A DNA stretch of 22,153 nucleotides from Silene noctiflora (GCA_009801015.1 VHZZ01022566.1:1-22153), one strand, 5' to 3'. Positions 10,453 through 19,298 are shown, numbered from the stretch's first letter. Notes: generated by a model not told the origin, from the sequence alone. Translations and numbers: made by a program.

Positions 10453-10461
10453 CTATATATA
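10453..10461 (-). promoter_or_regulatory. TATA box of the antisense DUF7745-like gene
   Basis: On the minus strand the sequence reads TATATATAG, about 96 bases upstream of the ATG at 10357. That leaves room for transcription to start near 10425 and a 5' untranslated region of about 70 bases, a normal plant distance. Confidence 0.6.
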
Positions 10462-10508
10462 CTATTCGGGCTTTCCTAATTCCACCCAGGAACAGACAGG
10501 CCCAAGAG

Positions 10509-10575
10509 AGAACGCATCAACAGTTGCGCCTTCAGGAAGGGTCGCAGCTCTTGTTGCACCTCTTCCTCGAGCTTA
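10509..10575. repeat. GC-rich ACGCA...TGCGCC motif, copy A
   Basis: This is a two-part motif: AACGCATCAACAGTTGCGCC, then after a short gap CGCAGCTCTTGTTGCACC followed by TCTTCC. It lies about 50 bases beyond the TATA box of the antisense DUF7745-like gene. Four related copies occur at 14405, 15631, 16195 and 16633. Confidence 0.7.
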
Positions 10576-10599
10576 TTTCCCGCAGTTTTCTGCGGAGAG

Positions 10600-11140
10600 T
10601 TTCATAATCCAGTTTTTGTTAATATTTCCTATTCTTATAGGATTTTGACAATATTTTTCCGGAAAATTGACTTTCCTTATCATAATCGGAGTCTTTTTTT
10701 TCCAATCGGATTCACATTTTGAGGCAGCCGCTCCCGACGCATACTTACCCATTTTATTTTCATTTTCTTTTTAGGGGGGAGAACTCCTCCACCGTCGTTA
10801 CATTTTCTAAATTTTTTATTATTATTATTTTAAAAATTTTGACATTTTACATGTCATTCAGGGTCGGCCATTTTAAGCTAACATTTTCAAACTTATTTAT
10901 TTCATTTTTGTTTTTTTTAGGGGGAAACACTCCCGTCATTTAGCCATGCATCACGTCACTGTCCACTCATTTTGAGCACTTTTTTTTCTTTCTTTTTTTC
11001 TTAATTCGACTGAAGTTCACATTTTAAGCCATGTTAACTTGTAATTACATATTTATATTGGTGTTTATACTTGTTCGTAGTTGCTTTTTCTGCGTAAATT
11101 TCGGCAGCATGACGACGTAAGTAGTCACTATGCTAAACCT
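10600..11140. other. Gene-free stretch between the two antisense genes
   Basis: It is T-rich on the + strand, with two G-run sites after long T tracts (AGGGGGGAGAACTCC at 10773 and AGGGGGAAACACTCC at 10919, 146 bases apart). Both resemble each other and their surroundings, so a diverged 146-bp repeat is possible. The open frames here are low-complexity and are not called. The left part is promoter-side DNA of the gene starting at 10357, the right part is the 3' end of the PMD gene. Confidence 0.5.
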
Positions 11141-11289
11141 GTTTCCAATCTAACCTGCGGGTACAAGCTTCACATCTACGTCCAACAGCAGCAAAGGCAC
11201 GCAGGCCCCTATATATACATACAAAAACATACAAAAATATATACAAGGCTCGAGCTCATGCCTAATAACAAAAATAAAGTAAAAAAAAT

Positions 11290-14259
11290 GTACAAAGACT
11301 AGGACGCGACACCAATCCTCAGCCCGATGCCTCCTAAGGTCGCCAACCATCGCCTCCAAAATGGGGATGTCAGCATCACGGACCTCTAGCTCTCTCTCCA
11401 AGTGGGCTGCCTCCTCACGTGACCGCTCTAACTCAAGCTCCAGCACACGCTCCTGCTGCAAAACAAAAAGAATAGTGATTGTCAAAATGCAAAGAAAGCT
11501 TCTAAAGAAATTCAAATTTCTAAATAAGGAAAGGTTCCTATCTCTCCTCCAAAACGACCCTCGAGTGGCTAGATAGCTGTCGCTTGTAGTCGGTTGGCCA
11601 TCCGCCACAACTCCGCGTGCCTCGGTGGCACCACCTGCATTTTCAAATTAAGTCAAGTCTCATTTTTTGTTCCTACATGCTATATTGGAAAAGATAAAAG
11701 GAGAAATTCAAAGCTCACCCTCCTCATGACGTGCTGCCACTCATCAAGGCCAGCCTCGGTCACTGCCTTTGGGAAGGAAGTGGCCTCCATGGACACCGTT
11801 ACGCCAGCCGGCCCTACGTACTCCATGGTCTCGGGAAAGGCTAAGGGCTCGGCACCAGCAGTGTCGATCTCCTATCAAACGCAACAATATCATTGCTATT
11901 TTCCATTCAAAAGAAAATCAAATTCTAAAAAAGCAGAAAGAATACTCACCACAATCGGTTATTGCGCAAACCTCCTCAAGACAAACTCCGAGTACTCAAG
12001 CTCGGAAAGAAGGAGGGTGTCGCCAGCAGCTCCGGCAAGGTTGGCAGTCCTCTCCGCCTCAGTAGGCTCTCTAAACATCGTCTGTGGTAGATCGACGGGG
12101 ACGGTGAAAGTGTCACGGAGACACTGCCTAGCCAAACGCTCGCCCAAGTACCAAACAGGCCCCATGTGCATCACAAGAAGGAGTCTACTCGAGCTCCTAG
12201 GCCTAAGTACCTCAACCACAAAGGTTGGTGCCCCAGTGTAGTCTTCTCATGGCCTCTACACCCAATGAAGTCACATTTCAAGGGTCAGGCAATCAACATC
12301 GAAATAATAATGAAAATGAGCAACAAACGAAGACTATAAAGAATGCTTACGCTGTCAAGCTGCAAAGCGTTGACACCCCTCCTACAGGTGTCGTAAGAAG
12401 AACGCTTGCTCTTCTGTCTACAAATGATCCAGCCCCTCACGATAGTGCATTCTTTGATCACGTCAGCCGCCCTCCTGGGTGCGAAGCCAAGAAATTATGA
12501 GTGGATCCAGGCCTAAATAAAGAAAAAGGAGACTTTAAATGATCGTTCATTTGCCAAGTCACTAGTTTACTTGTTAAAATTTACATATTAAGTAATGTTT
12601 TACTTATCTACGATGATCCTTCATTTCGCCAGAAATTTTGAATAAATAATCATATATTTATTAAGTAATCATTTACTTATCTACATTCGTCAAAGCAAAT
12701 GATTATCATTTATTCGTTCTATATCAGCTATGCATATTCGTTCGGTCATATTCTTGTTCATACAAGGAAATCTTGTTAAATGTGCAAAAGGGAAGGGAAA
12801 GCACTTATATTATTCTATTTCTATTCCTATAAATGAAGAAATAAAGGATAAAACGAAGGTTCATACGTCCAAAAAAAGTCTTGGACCAACAGTAGTAGGC
12901 GACGTCCCTCTCTTCAGTAGCTCGGGATGCACCATGGCCCTCATGTAGCGAGTGAGGACCGCAAAGCTAGGGGTGACCCAGTCCAGACGACCTAGGCCCC
13001 CCAACTCAGCAAGAAAAAGAAGAAGCTACGTCGACAGCCTATCCCCCTTGTCTGCGAAGTAGATCGAAGACAAGAACCACCAGAGCGACAGACGAGCTCG
13101 TTGCTCAGTCGTACACGGCGGAGGAGTCACCCAACTCCTTCCCTCGATCGGTTGTACTCTTGGTAGTCTTCCCGTCAAAGTAGTCCATGACGTAAGAACT
13201 CCGAAGCAGTCCGGGTACCCTAGCCGCGGCCTTATGCAAAGACCAGCCCACCAGCCTCCTGGCCTCAGTCGAGTCATCCCTCATGGCCGTCTCAGGCCAC
13301 TATATCGGCTCATCTTTGAACGGCAAGCCGGAGATCATGTCGAAGTTCTCCATGGTGACCCCGATCTCGCCGAGCGAAATGTTAAAGGTCGAGGTCGTAT
13401 CCCAGAAATGATCCAGGAACACCCGGATCAAACACATGTTGGCACGGATCTTCCTAGCCCAGATCTCGCTCCAGGCCTATACCAAAGCACCGAAGGCACT
13501 CCCGTCGAGAATACCTCTCTCCTCCTTCTTCACTCTCTCGTAGGCCTCCATTATGGTCGTAAACCCTTAGAACGACCTCATGCTGCCAGCCTCCTGCAAA
13601 ATTCAGACATTATATATTAGCAAAGTTTTTCAAAAGGAAAACAGAATAAAAAGATTAGCTAATCGGAAATTTGAAAGCTTACAAAACTCCTTGTCATTCG
13701 GTACGACAAGTGGCTCTCCGCAGCCCAAATAAGATGATGATCATCCCATTTGTCAGCCCACTCAGGTGCCCGAGTAGGCTGACGGCCACCTCTCCTAAGG
13801 CTTGCCCTCCTCCACCTCCTCGTCCTCCTAGACGCCTTGTGCACCACAAGAGTCGAGTAAGGGTAAAACTTGACATCTATGAAGTCACGTCCGGACGTCG
13901 AAGGCATATCCTCTGCAAAAATGAACATTCTAAGTCATTTCAAGTCATTTCAGGTCGTTTTCGAGTTGATTTCGAATTATTTTGAGTTTTTTTTCCTAAA
14001 AAAATAGACAAGTAAATTTGTACTACGTTCCTACGTGTCTTAAACATTCCTAACGACGATGAAGACTTGAAAATTCGGCAGCATTTCGCTATAAACAGCC
14101 TAAACCAACACAAAAAGTGTCCCGGAAGAGCAGAAATTCGTTTGAGGCAAAAGCCCCAATTTTTCGACGCAATTGGGTGCAAAACCCTAATTTCGAAACT
14201 CAAATCAAGTTACAAATGCAATTAAACCTAAAAACGGAATGCATACCTGGATTAGTCAT
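11290..14259 (-). pseudogene. Antisense multi-exon plant mobile domain (PMD, MAIN/MAIL1-like) gene, broken
   Basis: The minus-strand ATG at 14259 begins MTNP. It is followed at once by a donor GTATGC, and the acceptor TTTTGCAG at 13913 continues in frame with EDMPSTSGRDFIDVKFYPYS. Exon blocks with GT-AG edges are: 14259-14247; 13912-13683; from 13593 to about 12870; 12512-12351; about 12289-11950; 11871-11719; from 11634; from 11455. Introns of 78-89 bp and one of 334 bp have good splice signals. Key PMD blocks are DHFWDTTSTFNISLGEIGVT with MENFDMISGLPF (exon 3), TEQRARLSLWWFLSSIYFAD with KGDRLS, DWVTPSFAVLTRYMRAMV, FLGFAPRRAADVI, and VWYLGERLARQ. The last exon (from ERVLELELERSREEAAHLE) is a coiled coil. 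PMD proteins act in silencing and meristem upkeep in plants, and many are transposon-borne. Broken at several places. A host gene trapped between two elements is the alternative to an element-carried gene. Confidence 0.75.
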
Positions 14260-14354
14260 AATTTAGGGCAAATTTTGATCAAATTTAGACGATGATTGAT
14301 GAAGGTTTCGAGTTGTTTTGTGAAATTGTAAGACAAAATGACGAAATTGAATGA

Positions 14355-14361
14355 ACACTAT
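14355..14361 (-). promoter_or_regulatory. TATA-like site of the antisense PMD gene
   Basis: The minus strand reads GATATAGTG, about 97 bases upstream of the ATG at 14259. The match to a TATA box is only fair. Its spacing to the ATG, and to motif copy B on its far side, mirrors that of the DUF7745-like gene. Confidence 0.4.
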
Positions 14362-14404
14362 ATCGCGCTTAATTCCAGTTTTTATCAGGCTTGGACGAGG
14401 TCGG

Positions 14405-14470
14405 GAGAAAACGCAACACCTGCTGCGCCCTTTCTTGGGATCACATCTCTTGCTGCGCCCTTTCCCCAAC
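14405..14470. repeat. GC-rich ACGCA...TGCGCC motif, copy B
   Basis: The segment reads AACGCAACACCTGCTGCGCC, then TTGGGATCACATCTC and a second TTGCTGCGCC. It lies about 45 bases beyond the TATA-like site of the PMD gene, the same geometry as copy A. Confidence 0.7.
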
Positions 14471-14669
14471 AAGTTTCTTTCTTTCAGGTCGTTACAAGTT
14501 CGTTACTTATGGGTCCTACCTTTATCGATATTTTTGAAACGTTTCTATACACGTTTCGAGGCATTTTTCGCAAGATATTTTCCACGGGTATATTTTCTCA
14601 TCAGATTTACCTTCTCCCCAGTGGATTGCACGCTCTTCTCCCCAGCAAGGGTACATCGTCGCATACAGC

Positions 14670-14905
14670 CCATCTATTCTTTGATCAACAGAATTTGCTT
14701 CCAACCAATGCAAGCTTATTCTTTTAGATGGTTCTCAGAAAGCCCGTCCTATTTATTTTATTATCTCCTCAGCAGTTTCTACCGACATCCTGCTGCAAAT
14801 TTCTTTCCAACTAATGCAAGCAGATTCAAACCTCGACCTATTTTTGCCAAGAATTTGCTTCCAACTGATGCAAGTAGATTCAAACGTCGACCTATTTTTG
14901 TCGAG
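14670..14905 (+). repeat. 54-bp tandem repeat in the 3' region of the Tat element
   Basis: Two near-identical 54-base units lie at 14798-14851 and 14852-14905 (shared words CCAACTAATGCAAG, AGATTCAAAC, TCGACCTATTTTTG). A partial copy begins at 14692 (AATTTGCTTCCAACCAATGC). The long + strand open frames over this region (14338-14727, 14351-15031) reflect the repeat and do not resemble a protein family. Retand and other Tat elements are known to carry tandem repeats here. Confidence 0.85.
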
Positions 14906-15389
14906 TTACTCTCACCAGCGATTTCAGAAAAACCGTTCCTCTCATTTCTCCAGCGGGTCCAATTTATCTCTTGTTGTCGACGTCCTATTATTCCCCACGG
15001 AGTCTCAGGTATGATTTCCTCTCATGGCTGACGAGCTTCCTTACGTAGTCTATTGCACATTAAATAACCCTCCCCGAAAGTCGACAGATTCTAAAATGTT
15101 CCCGATGACAGGTCCTTGGTTCAGTCCTCTTAAACCGCCTCGCGTCGCCTTAGTCTTCAGGTTGTAATCTTCGATTGACCTGAGGGCTATATTTTGAATT
15201 TCGCCTTGTCCAAGCCTCAGTCAAACTGGGAGCTCTGTAGAAAACTCGTTTCTGCACCCTTCGCCAAACACTCAGTGATGATTGGGCCGCATGTTTAATA
15301 TATGAAGCGATGATATGACATTTCATTAATTCGTCGACAAATGATTGCTCAAAAAGTAGTGTCAACCCCATTGTTGTCATCTACGTGTC
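14906..15389 (+). other. 3' untranslated region of the Tat element, no gene seen
   Basis: The stretch has no convincing coding signal. It lies between the tandem repeat and the LTR. Its exact border with the LTR is not visible because no second LTR copy is available for comparison. Confidence 0.45.
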
Positions 15390-15630
15390 GATACGGTCGT
15401 TTTGATAGTAATTAGAGTGCATTTGAAGTCCGGATCAAAAACCGTCTTCATTTAATCGTCTTCATTTTCTCAAAAATCGTCTCAAATTCGAGTCGGGATA
15501 TTTCTAGGAATCCTAAATAATATCTAAAAGATTTCGAAAATATCATGTTTTGATGGAATAAGGAAAACAAATCATTTCCAAACTCTGAAAACGCGTAAAA
15601 TCTTTGATGATAAAGGAGAAACAACTCCAG

Positions 15631-15665
15631 GAGAGAACGCACAACCTGTTGTGCCTCTTCTTGGG
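15631..15665. repeat. GC-rich ACGCA...TGTGCC motif, copy C
   Basis: The segment reads GAACGCACAACCTGTTGTGC then CTCTTCTTGGG. It lies about 80 bases upstream of the LTR TATA box. It is a half-length copy compared with A, B, D and E. Confidence 0.65.
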
Positions 15666-15744
15666 TTTGATTCCAGCAGTATTCAAATCTTTCCGGATTT
15701 CTTTCCATATTTTAATTTTTCCAAAACTCTCACTTCGTTATTAG

Positions 15745-15752
15745 TATAAATA
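15745..15752 (+). promoter_or_regulatory. TATA box of the Tat-type LTR
   Basis: TATAAATA is followed by GAGGCATCCGCCTCACATAT and, 30 or so bases on, a CT-rich run (CCCCTTCTCTTCTCTC), the typical look of a plant LTR transcription start. The GAGGC...GCCTC hairpin directly follows the TATA box. Confidence 0.75.
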
Positions 15753-16194
15753 GAGGCATCCGCCTCACATATTCTTCACGCGAGTGTCCGCCCCTTCTCT
15801 TCTCTCTAGCATTCTAAAACCACGTGCTTTTGCTACGATTCCTACATGCTTGATTTACTCGACCACGTAAACCTAGATCAGTCTAGGTACCAGTCACGTT
15901 TTCATAGACCGACCAACTTGACCATTAAACTTAATTAATCAATCTTTATCAACTTTTCAACTTTCCTCTTTCGAGGGCATCTTCGTTTTACATCGAGTCG
16001 AGCAATCACTAACGTCGTTTTAGTTAATCTCGCTTCAAAAACATGTAAGTATGAGGGTGTAAAATCCTTATTTACGTTTTATTTACTGTTTTTATAATTT
16101 ATGTAAGAGTTTACGTCGAAAATATACTCGAAACCGTTTTCAAAACCATAGTTTTAAACCGTTTTAAAGAAACAACAGCGAAAGACCGTCGAGA

Positions 16195-16258
16195 AGAAAC
16201 GCAGGAGCAGTTGTGCCTTCTGGAATAGTCTCAGCATCTGCTGCGTCTCTTCCAGAGG
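16195..16258. repeat. GC-rich ACGCA...TGCGTC motif, copy D
   Basis: The segment reads GAAACGCAGGAGCAGTTGTG, later CAGCATCTGCTGCGTCTC and TTCCAGAGG. It lies in the transcribed part of the LTR. Confidence 0.65.
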
Positions 16259-16632
16259 TTGCTTAGCTGTTGTTGCTCTTCTTCTTCTTCCTCGAGTACT
16301 AGTTGTTTCGTCTTTTTATTCTTTCTTTTAACTTCTTTCTTTCCGTTGTAAATTTAAGTCTTTTAATTTATTTTTATAAAATCTTTTTCGACCTAAATCC
16401 CTTATAATTCAATATTTGTGGGCTTTTGTCATTTATTCAAATCTGGGTTTCAATGGTTTGATTTTCTCATATCAAATCATTAAAATTCGACCTTTTGTAC
16501 ATATGTCTTTCTTTCTTTTGTAAATAATCTGCATAAATCACTTCAATTTGAGTCTAATGCCAATAATCGATATAATCTCCATCAATGAACACTAAAGAAC
16601 ACTGGTCTAACTTTTACAGTCAGAGCCCAGCT

Positions 16633-16702
16633 CTAGAACGCACTCAATAACTGATGCGCCTCTTTTAGAGGACGCATCGTGTGCTGCGCCTATTCTAGGC
16701 TT
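16633..16702. repeat. GC-rich ACGCA...TGCGCC motif, copy E
   Basis: The segment reads GAACGCACTCAATAACTGAT, GCGCCTCTTTTAGAGG, then ACGCATCGTGTGCTGCGCC. It lies in the transcribed part of the LTR. Confidence 0.65.
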
Positions 16703-17334
16703 GTTTCTGCCTCTGAACTCGTCTCGCTTTTACATACCTTTTATAATTAGGTTATTAATCGACTATGATACGTTTTATCCCCCTAATCTGTTCTGTTTTA
16801 TTTTTTTATTTTTTTTATTTCTTTCTTTCTTTACATTTTCTTTTGAGTATAATTAGGACGTAAACTTATGTATTCTCATTGTATTTTTTATTCTTTTGTA
16901 ATTTATATTTTATTCATCTTATATGATTTATTTATTTGGCATTCACATGTAATTAATCTAAATTTCCTACTTCAACCCAATTGTTTGCTAATTATGTGAC
17001 AACCGACTTAGGTTAATTCACATGTTAGGATTAATCAATTACTTGTTGCATTGCATGCATTTAAATGACCAACATATCAAGTATAAATGACATTCCCTAA
17101 TCATTAGTAGAGGCCGCTATCGAGGCGGGCGGGATTAGGTGTTCTAATAAGAGTTTCCTAATACGTACCTTCACCCCTTACTCAGATATCTGTGAACACC
17201 AGTGTTCATTAGCATCGTGAGAGTCATTCTAGACATGGAATGCTAAGGGCGACGAATTTCTTAGTATTCATGTCATTACTTTGTGTCTTGACATGATACG
17301 AAGTATTCGAACGGATCCAATTATCCATAAAAAT

Positions 17335-17347
17335 TGGTGGCGGGTCC
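17335..17347 (+). other. Likely primer-binding site after the Tat-type LTR
   Basis: TGGTGGCGGGTCC follows the LTR end. Tat elements often have a TGGCGAC-like primer site in this setting. The tRNA partner cannot be named with confidence. Confidence 0.45.
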
Positions 17348-17620
17348 AGAAATGCAGGCTTGTTCAAACCATTCACTGGTTTCATTGCCTTTCAAATCGG
17401 TAACGCCCCATGACGTGCTTTGTCAACACAAAGTTCCGTGGGAGAAGTACCGTCGCCTCAAACTTTCCAACGCGCGGGTGCGCGCGGCGCGGGTGGCCCA
17501 TGTTCACAAAAGCATGGCTTTCAACTTGAGCAGAAAGTTGATGTTGCACTCCTGACACGGTTGAATGCTACAGTAGTGTTTAAAGATCATTGTCATTTTG
17601 TGAGACGGTAAGTCGAGTTG
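17348..17620 (+). other. 5' leader-like sequence after the Tat-type LTR
   Basis: The block contains GGTAACGCCCCATGACG and a GC-rich run (AACGCGCGGGTGCGCGCGGC) followed by GGGTGGCCCATGTTCAC, typical of untranslated leaders after Tat-type LTRs. The two overlapping open frames at 17334-17611 do not resemble a protein family. No gag follows, so the leader is cut off at about 17620. Confidence 0.5.
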
Positions 17621-17777
17621 CATAACAGAGTATGTTATTTGTATGAGACGGACATACCATCCATAAATCTCGCGCATTCACCTTATTATCTTGGCTTAGG
17701 CCTATATCGCCCTAATATGCTGTAATATTTGATGTTGTAGGAATTATTCTCAGGTTTGTATATCATCGAACTGAAAT

Positions 17778-17870
17778 CAGTAATCAAATTAGCCAGAATT
17801 TAAACCTAATTCAGTAACAGAATTAGCCAGAACTCAAACCTAATTTAGTAAACTTCAATTAGCTAGAAGC
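17778..17870 (+). repeat. 34-bp tandem repeat, about 2.7 copies
   Basis: Units start at 17778, 17812 and 17846 (CAGTAATCAAATTAGCCAGA, CAGTAACAGAATTAGCCAGA, TAGTAAACTTCAATTAGCTA). The spacing is exactly 34 bases. The repeat lies outside any gene I can support. Confidence 0.85.
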
Positions 17871-18721
17871 TTCCATGTTTACTAATCGTTTGAATGATGT
17901 TGGTACCACTTTTATGAACAATAACAACTGGAATTGAATTGAATCGAACCGAACCGAATAAACAAATGAAGAGAAATAAACTTGATTAAGATCGTCGTTG
18001 GGAGGCAGATCTATGAGTTCGTTTGGTGGCCGGTCCGAGGAGGTCGTCAATACCGACGCAAGGGAGGCGGCGGTGAGGGTGGTGGCTTATGCGTGCTGGT
18101 TGGATGGTAGTGGTTATAGTGAGAAAAGAGTAAATGAAGAAGAGAGAGATAGAGATTGAAAGAAGGGTATTAAAATGAAATCATTAAAATAAAAGGGGTA
18201 TTATTGTCATACGCCCATGAATAAGAAAAACTCGTACATGAATGAGCACCACCCTTGGCATAAATATTGGACCTCAAAGGTACTGTGGACAAAGTGATAA
18301 ACCACAAGGGCATCACGAGAAATTTTCGTATAATATATGTGTGTTGTTTTGTGCAAACCGTGAAACTGTGCAAGTAAGGGGCATTTGTTTTAACCAATGG
18401 GAAGAGATTGGATTGAGGAAGCGGAAAGAAGGGAAAGGAATGGAATGAGACACTCTAAATTATTCATGATCGAAGTAAATTTTCACGATTTCTTGCAATT
18501 TATAAGAAAAAATATAGTCATGCGAGATTTATTTAATTTTTCGGTTTAATAAAAATATCAAGTTTTTATATGGTTTTTCGGGGAAGTGATTGAACCTCAT
18601 AACTTTGTACAATTGTAAAATTAACCCTCATAAATTTTAATTAGACTAATTTAGCCCCATAAATTTAACATTAGGTGAAATTAAACCCAATACAAAATCT
18701 CACCGAAATCTCATTGTATTC
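17871..18721. other. Gene-free stretch
   Basis: No gene is supported. On the minus strand 18180-18110 is pyrimidine-rich (CTCTATCTCTCTCTTCTTC) and is followed by a proline-coding, GC-rich patch near 18080-18000. This could be an untranslated first exon of a lost gene, but no domain or splice site backs it. Bases 18590-18700 hold the repeated words CCTCATAAATTTT and CCCCATAAATTTA, common in degraded plant repeats. Confidence 0.4.
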
Positions 18722-18735
18722 ATGTATACGTATTA

Positions 18736-18791
18736 CATACTAAAATCGTACGTATTATTGCATACTAAAACCATTTTTTTACATACTAAAA
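18736..18791 (+). repeat. Three short CATACTAAAA repeats
   Basis: The word CATACTAAA(A) starts at 18736, 18761 and 18782 in an AT-rich setting. The spacing is uneven. It is a minor simple repeat. Confidence 0.6.
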
Positions 18792-18928
18792 TCATTATTG
18801 TTTCTTTATTTTTTATCTCTTTCATTTGGACAATTCTGTGTGCATTTCCGCTGCTACTTCATTTTCATTCACATCTCTTGGCACTAAACTATTCATTGAG
18901 ATTCCTAGCTCTCATATACAACATTAAT

Positions 18929-18980
18929 GGCTTTCTTTATGTATTATGCAGCTTGGCTTTCTTTATGTATTATGCAGCTC
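18929..18980 (+). repeat. 26-bp perfect-length tandem duplication
   Basis: The 26-base unit beginning GGCTTTCTTTATGTATTATG occurs at 18929-18954 and 18955-18980 with one mismatch in the last base. It is recent. It lies in gene-free DNA upstream of the copia element. Confidence 0.9.
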
Positions 18981-19069
18981 TATTGCTAAAGCTATCATCA
19001 ATTCACAAGTAGCTACAAAAACAACATCACTCCCTTCTCTTTCATTACTCAAGTAACTCAAAACCTAAT

Positions 19070-19298
19070 TGCTGATAAAGATACGACCATATCTTGCTAG
19101 TATATTGTCCATATATTCTGCATAATTTGAATATCTTAGTCTTTCCTATTCCTTGTCTAATTAGCTTATTCTAGAAGAAATTACCAATTGTATTTACTTT
19201 CCTTATTTTACGTAAGTTAGGTTGCACATCTCTTGTATAAATACTCATGTTATTATTAATGAAATCTCAAGCTTTAAGCCATAAAATTTCTCTTTACA
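19070..19298 (+). repeat. 5' LTR of the copia element
   Basis: The stretch starts TGCTGATAAAG (or TGATAAAG at 19073) and ends TCTTTACA, with a TATA box at 19236 and the primer site directly after. Length of about 229 bp is usual for a small copia LTR. The exact first base is uncertain, since no 3' LTR or clear target-site repeat is available. Confidence 0.7.
19236..19243 (+). promoter_or_regulatory. TATA box of the copia LTR
   Basis: TATAAATA lies about 60 bases before the end of the LTR, the usual place for a short plant copia LTR. Confidence 0.7.

Larger units (their letters stand above)
15390..17334 (+). repeat. LTR of the Tat-type element (left edge uncertain)
   Basis: The stretch carries a TATA box (15745), motif copies C, D and E, long T-rich tracts near 16320 and 16800, and a right-hand block around 17110-17220 (GAGGCGGGCGGGATTAGGTG, then CCTAATACGTACCTTCACCC) that I recall as a conserved part of plant Tat-type LTRs. 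It ends before a primer-site-like sequence at 17335. Length of about 1.9 kb would be normal for Tat elements. The left edge is a guess. Confidence 0.6.
5173..17620 (+). mobile_element. Broken Tat-type Ty3/gypsy element with two antisense accessory genes
   Basis: An LTR retrotransposon fossil whose 5' LTR, gag and protease are absent. The visible order is RT, RNase H, a second archaeal-type RNase H, integrase, antisense DUF7745-like gene, antisense PMD gene, tandem repeats, LTR, primer-site-like sequence, leader. The extra RNase H after the normal one is the known hallmark of the Tat lineage (Ogre, Retand and relatives). Tat elements are also known for long, variable 3' regions with tandem repeats and additional ORFs. 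Whether all of 5173-17620 is one insertion, or two related copies joined, cannot be settled here. The + strand coding region has on the order of ten breaks. Age cannot be dated without an LTR pair. Confidence 0.75.

Noticed and set aside
10719-10943. + strand open frame of 74 codons, and G-runs like polypurine tracts
   Set aside because: The frame is low-complexity. The G-runs follow long T tracts and are not followed by an LTR start, so I do not call a 3' LTR here.
11594-12241. + strand open frame of 215 codons
   Set aside because: It is the shadow of the minus-strand PMD exons, whose coding blocks and splice sites explain this region better.
12520-12870. AT-rich segment with two TTACTTATCTAC words, considered as an inserted MITE
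   Set aside because: It fits better as a long intron of the antisense PMD gene; no inverted ends or target-site repeat were seen.
14338-15031. Overlapping + strand open frames of 129 and 226 codons
   Set aside because: They cover the motif copy B and the 54-bp tandem repeat, show no domain, and lie on the strand opposite the spliced PMD gene's promoter.
17334-17611. Two overlapping + strand open frames after the Tat LTR
   Set aside because: They match the GC-rich leader, start within the primer-site area, and resemble no protein family.
17859-18180. Possible minus-strand first exon with a CT-rich leader
   Set aside because: The composition is suggestive, but no domain, convincing start, or splice donor was found.
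18375-18455. Possible small DNA transposon (GGGGCATTTGTTTTAACC followed by purine-rich sequence)
   Set aside because: The words recall plant MITE ends, but I could not find the facing inverted end or a target-site repeat.
18722-19012. + strand open frame of 96 codons rich in Phe, Leu and Ile
   Set aside because: It is AT-rich, includes the CATACTAAAA repeats and the 26-bp duplication, and looks hydrophobic only through base composition.
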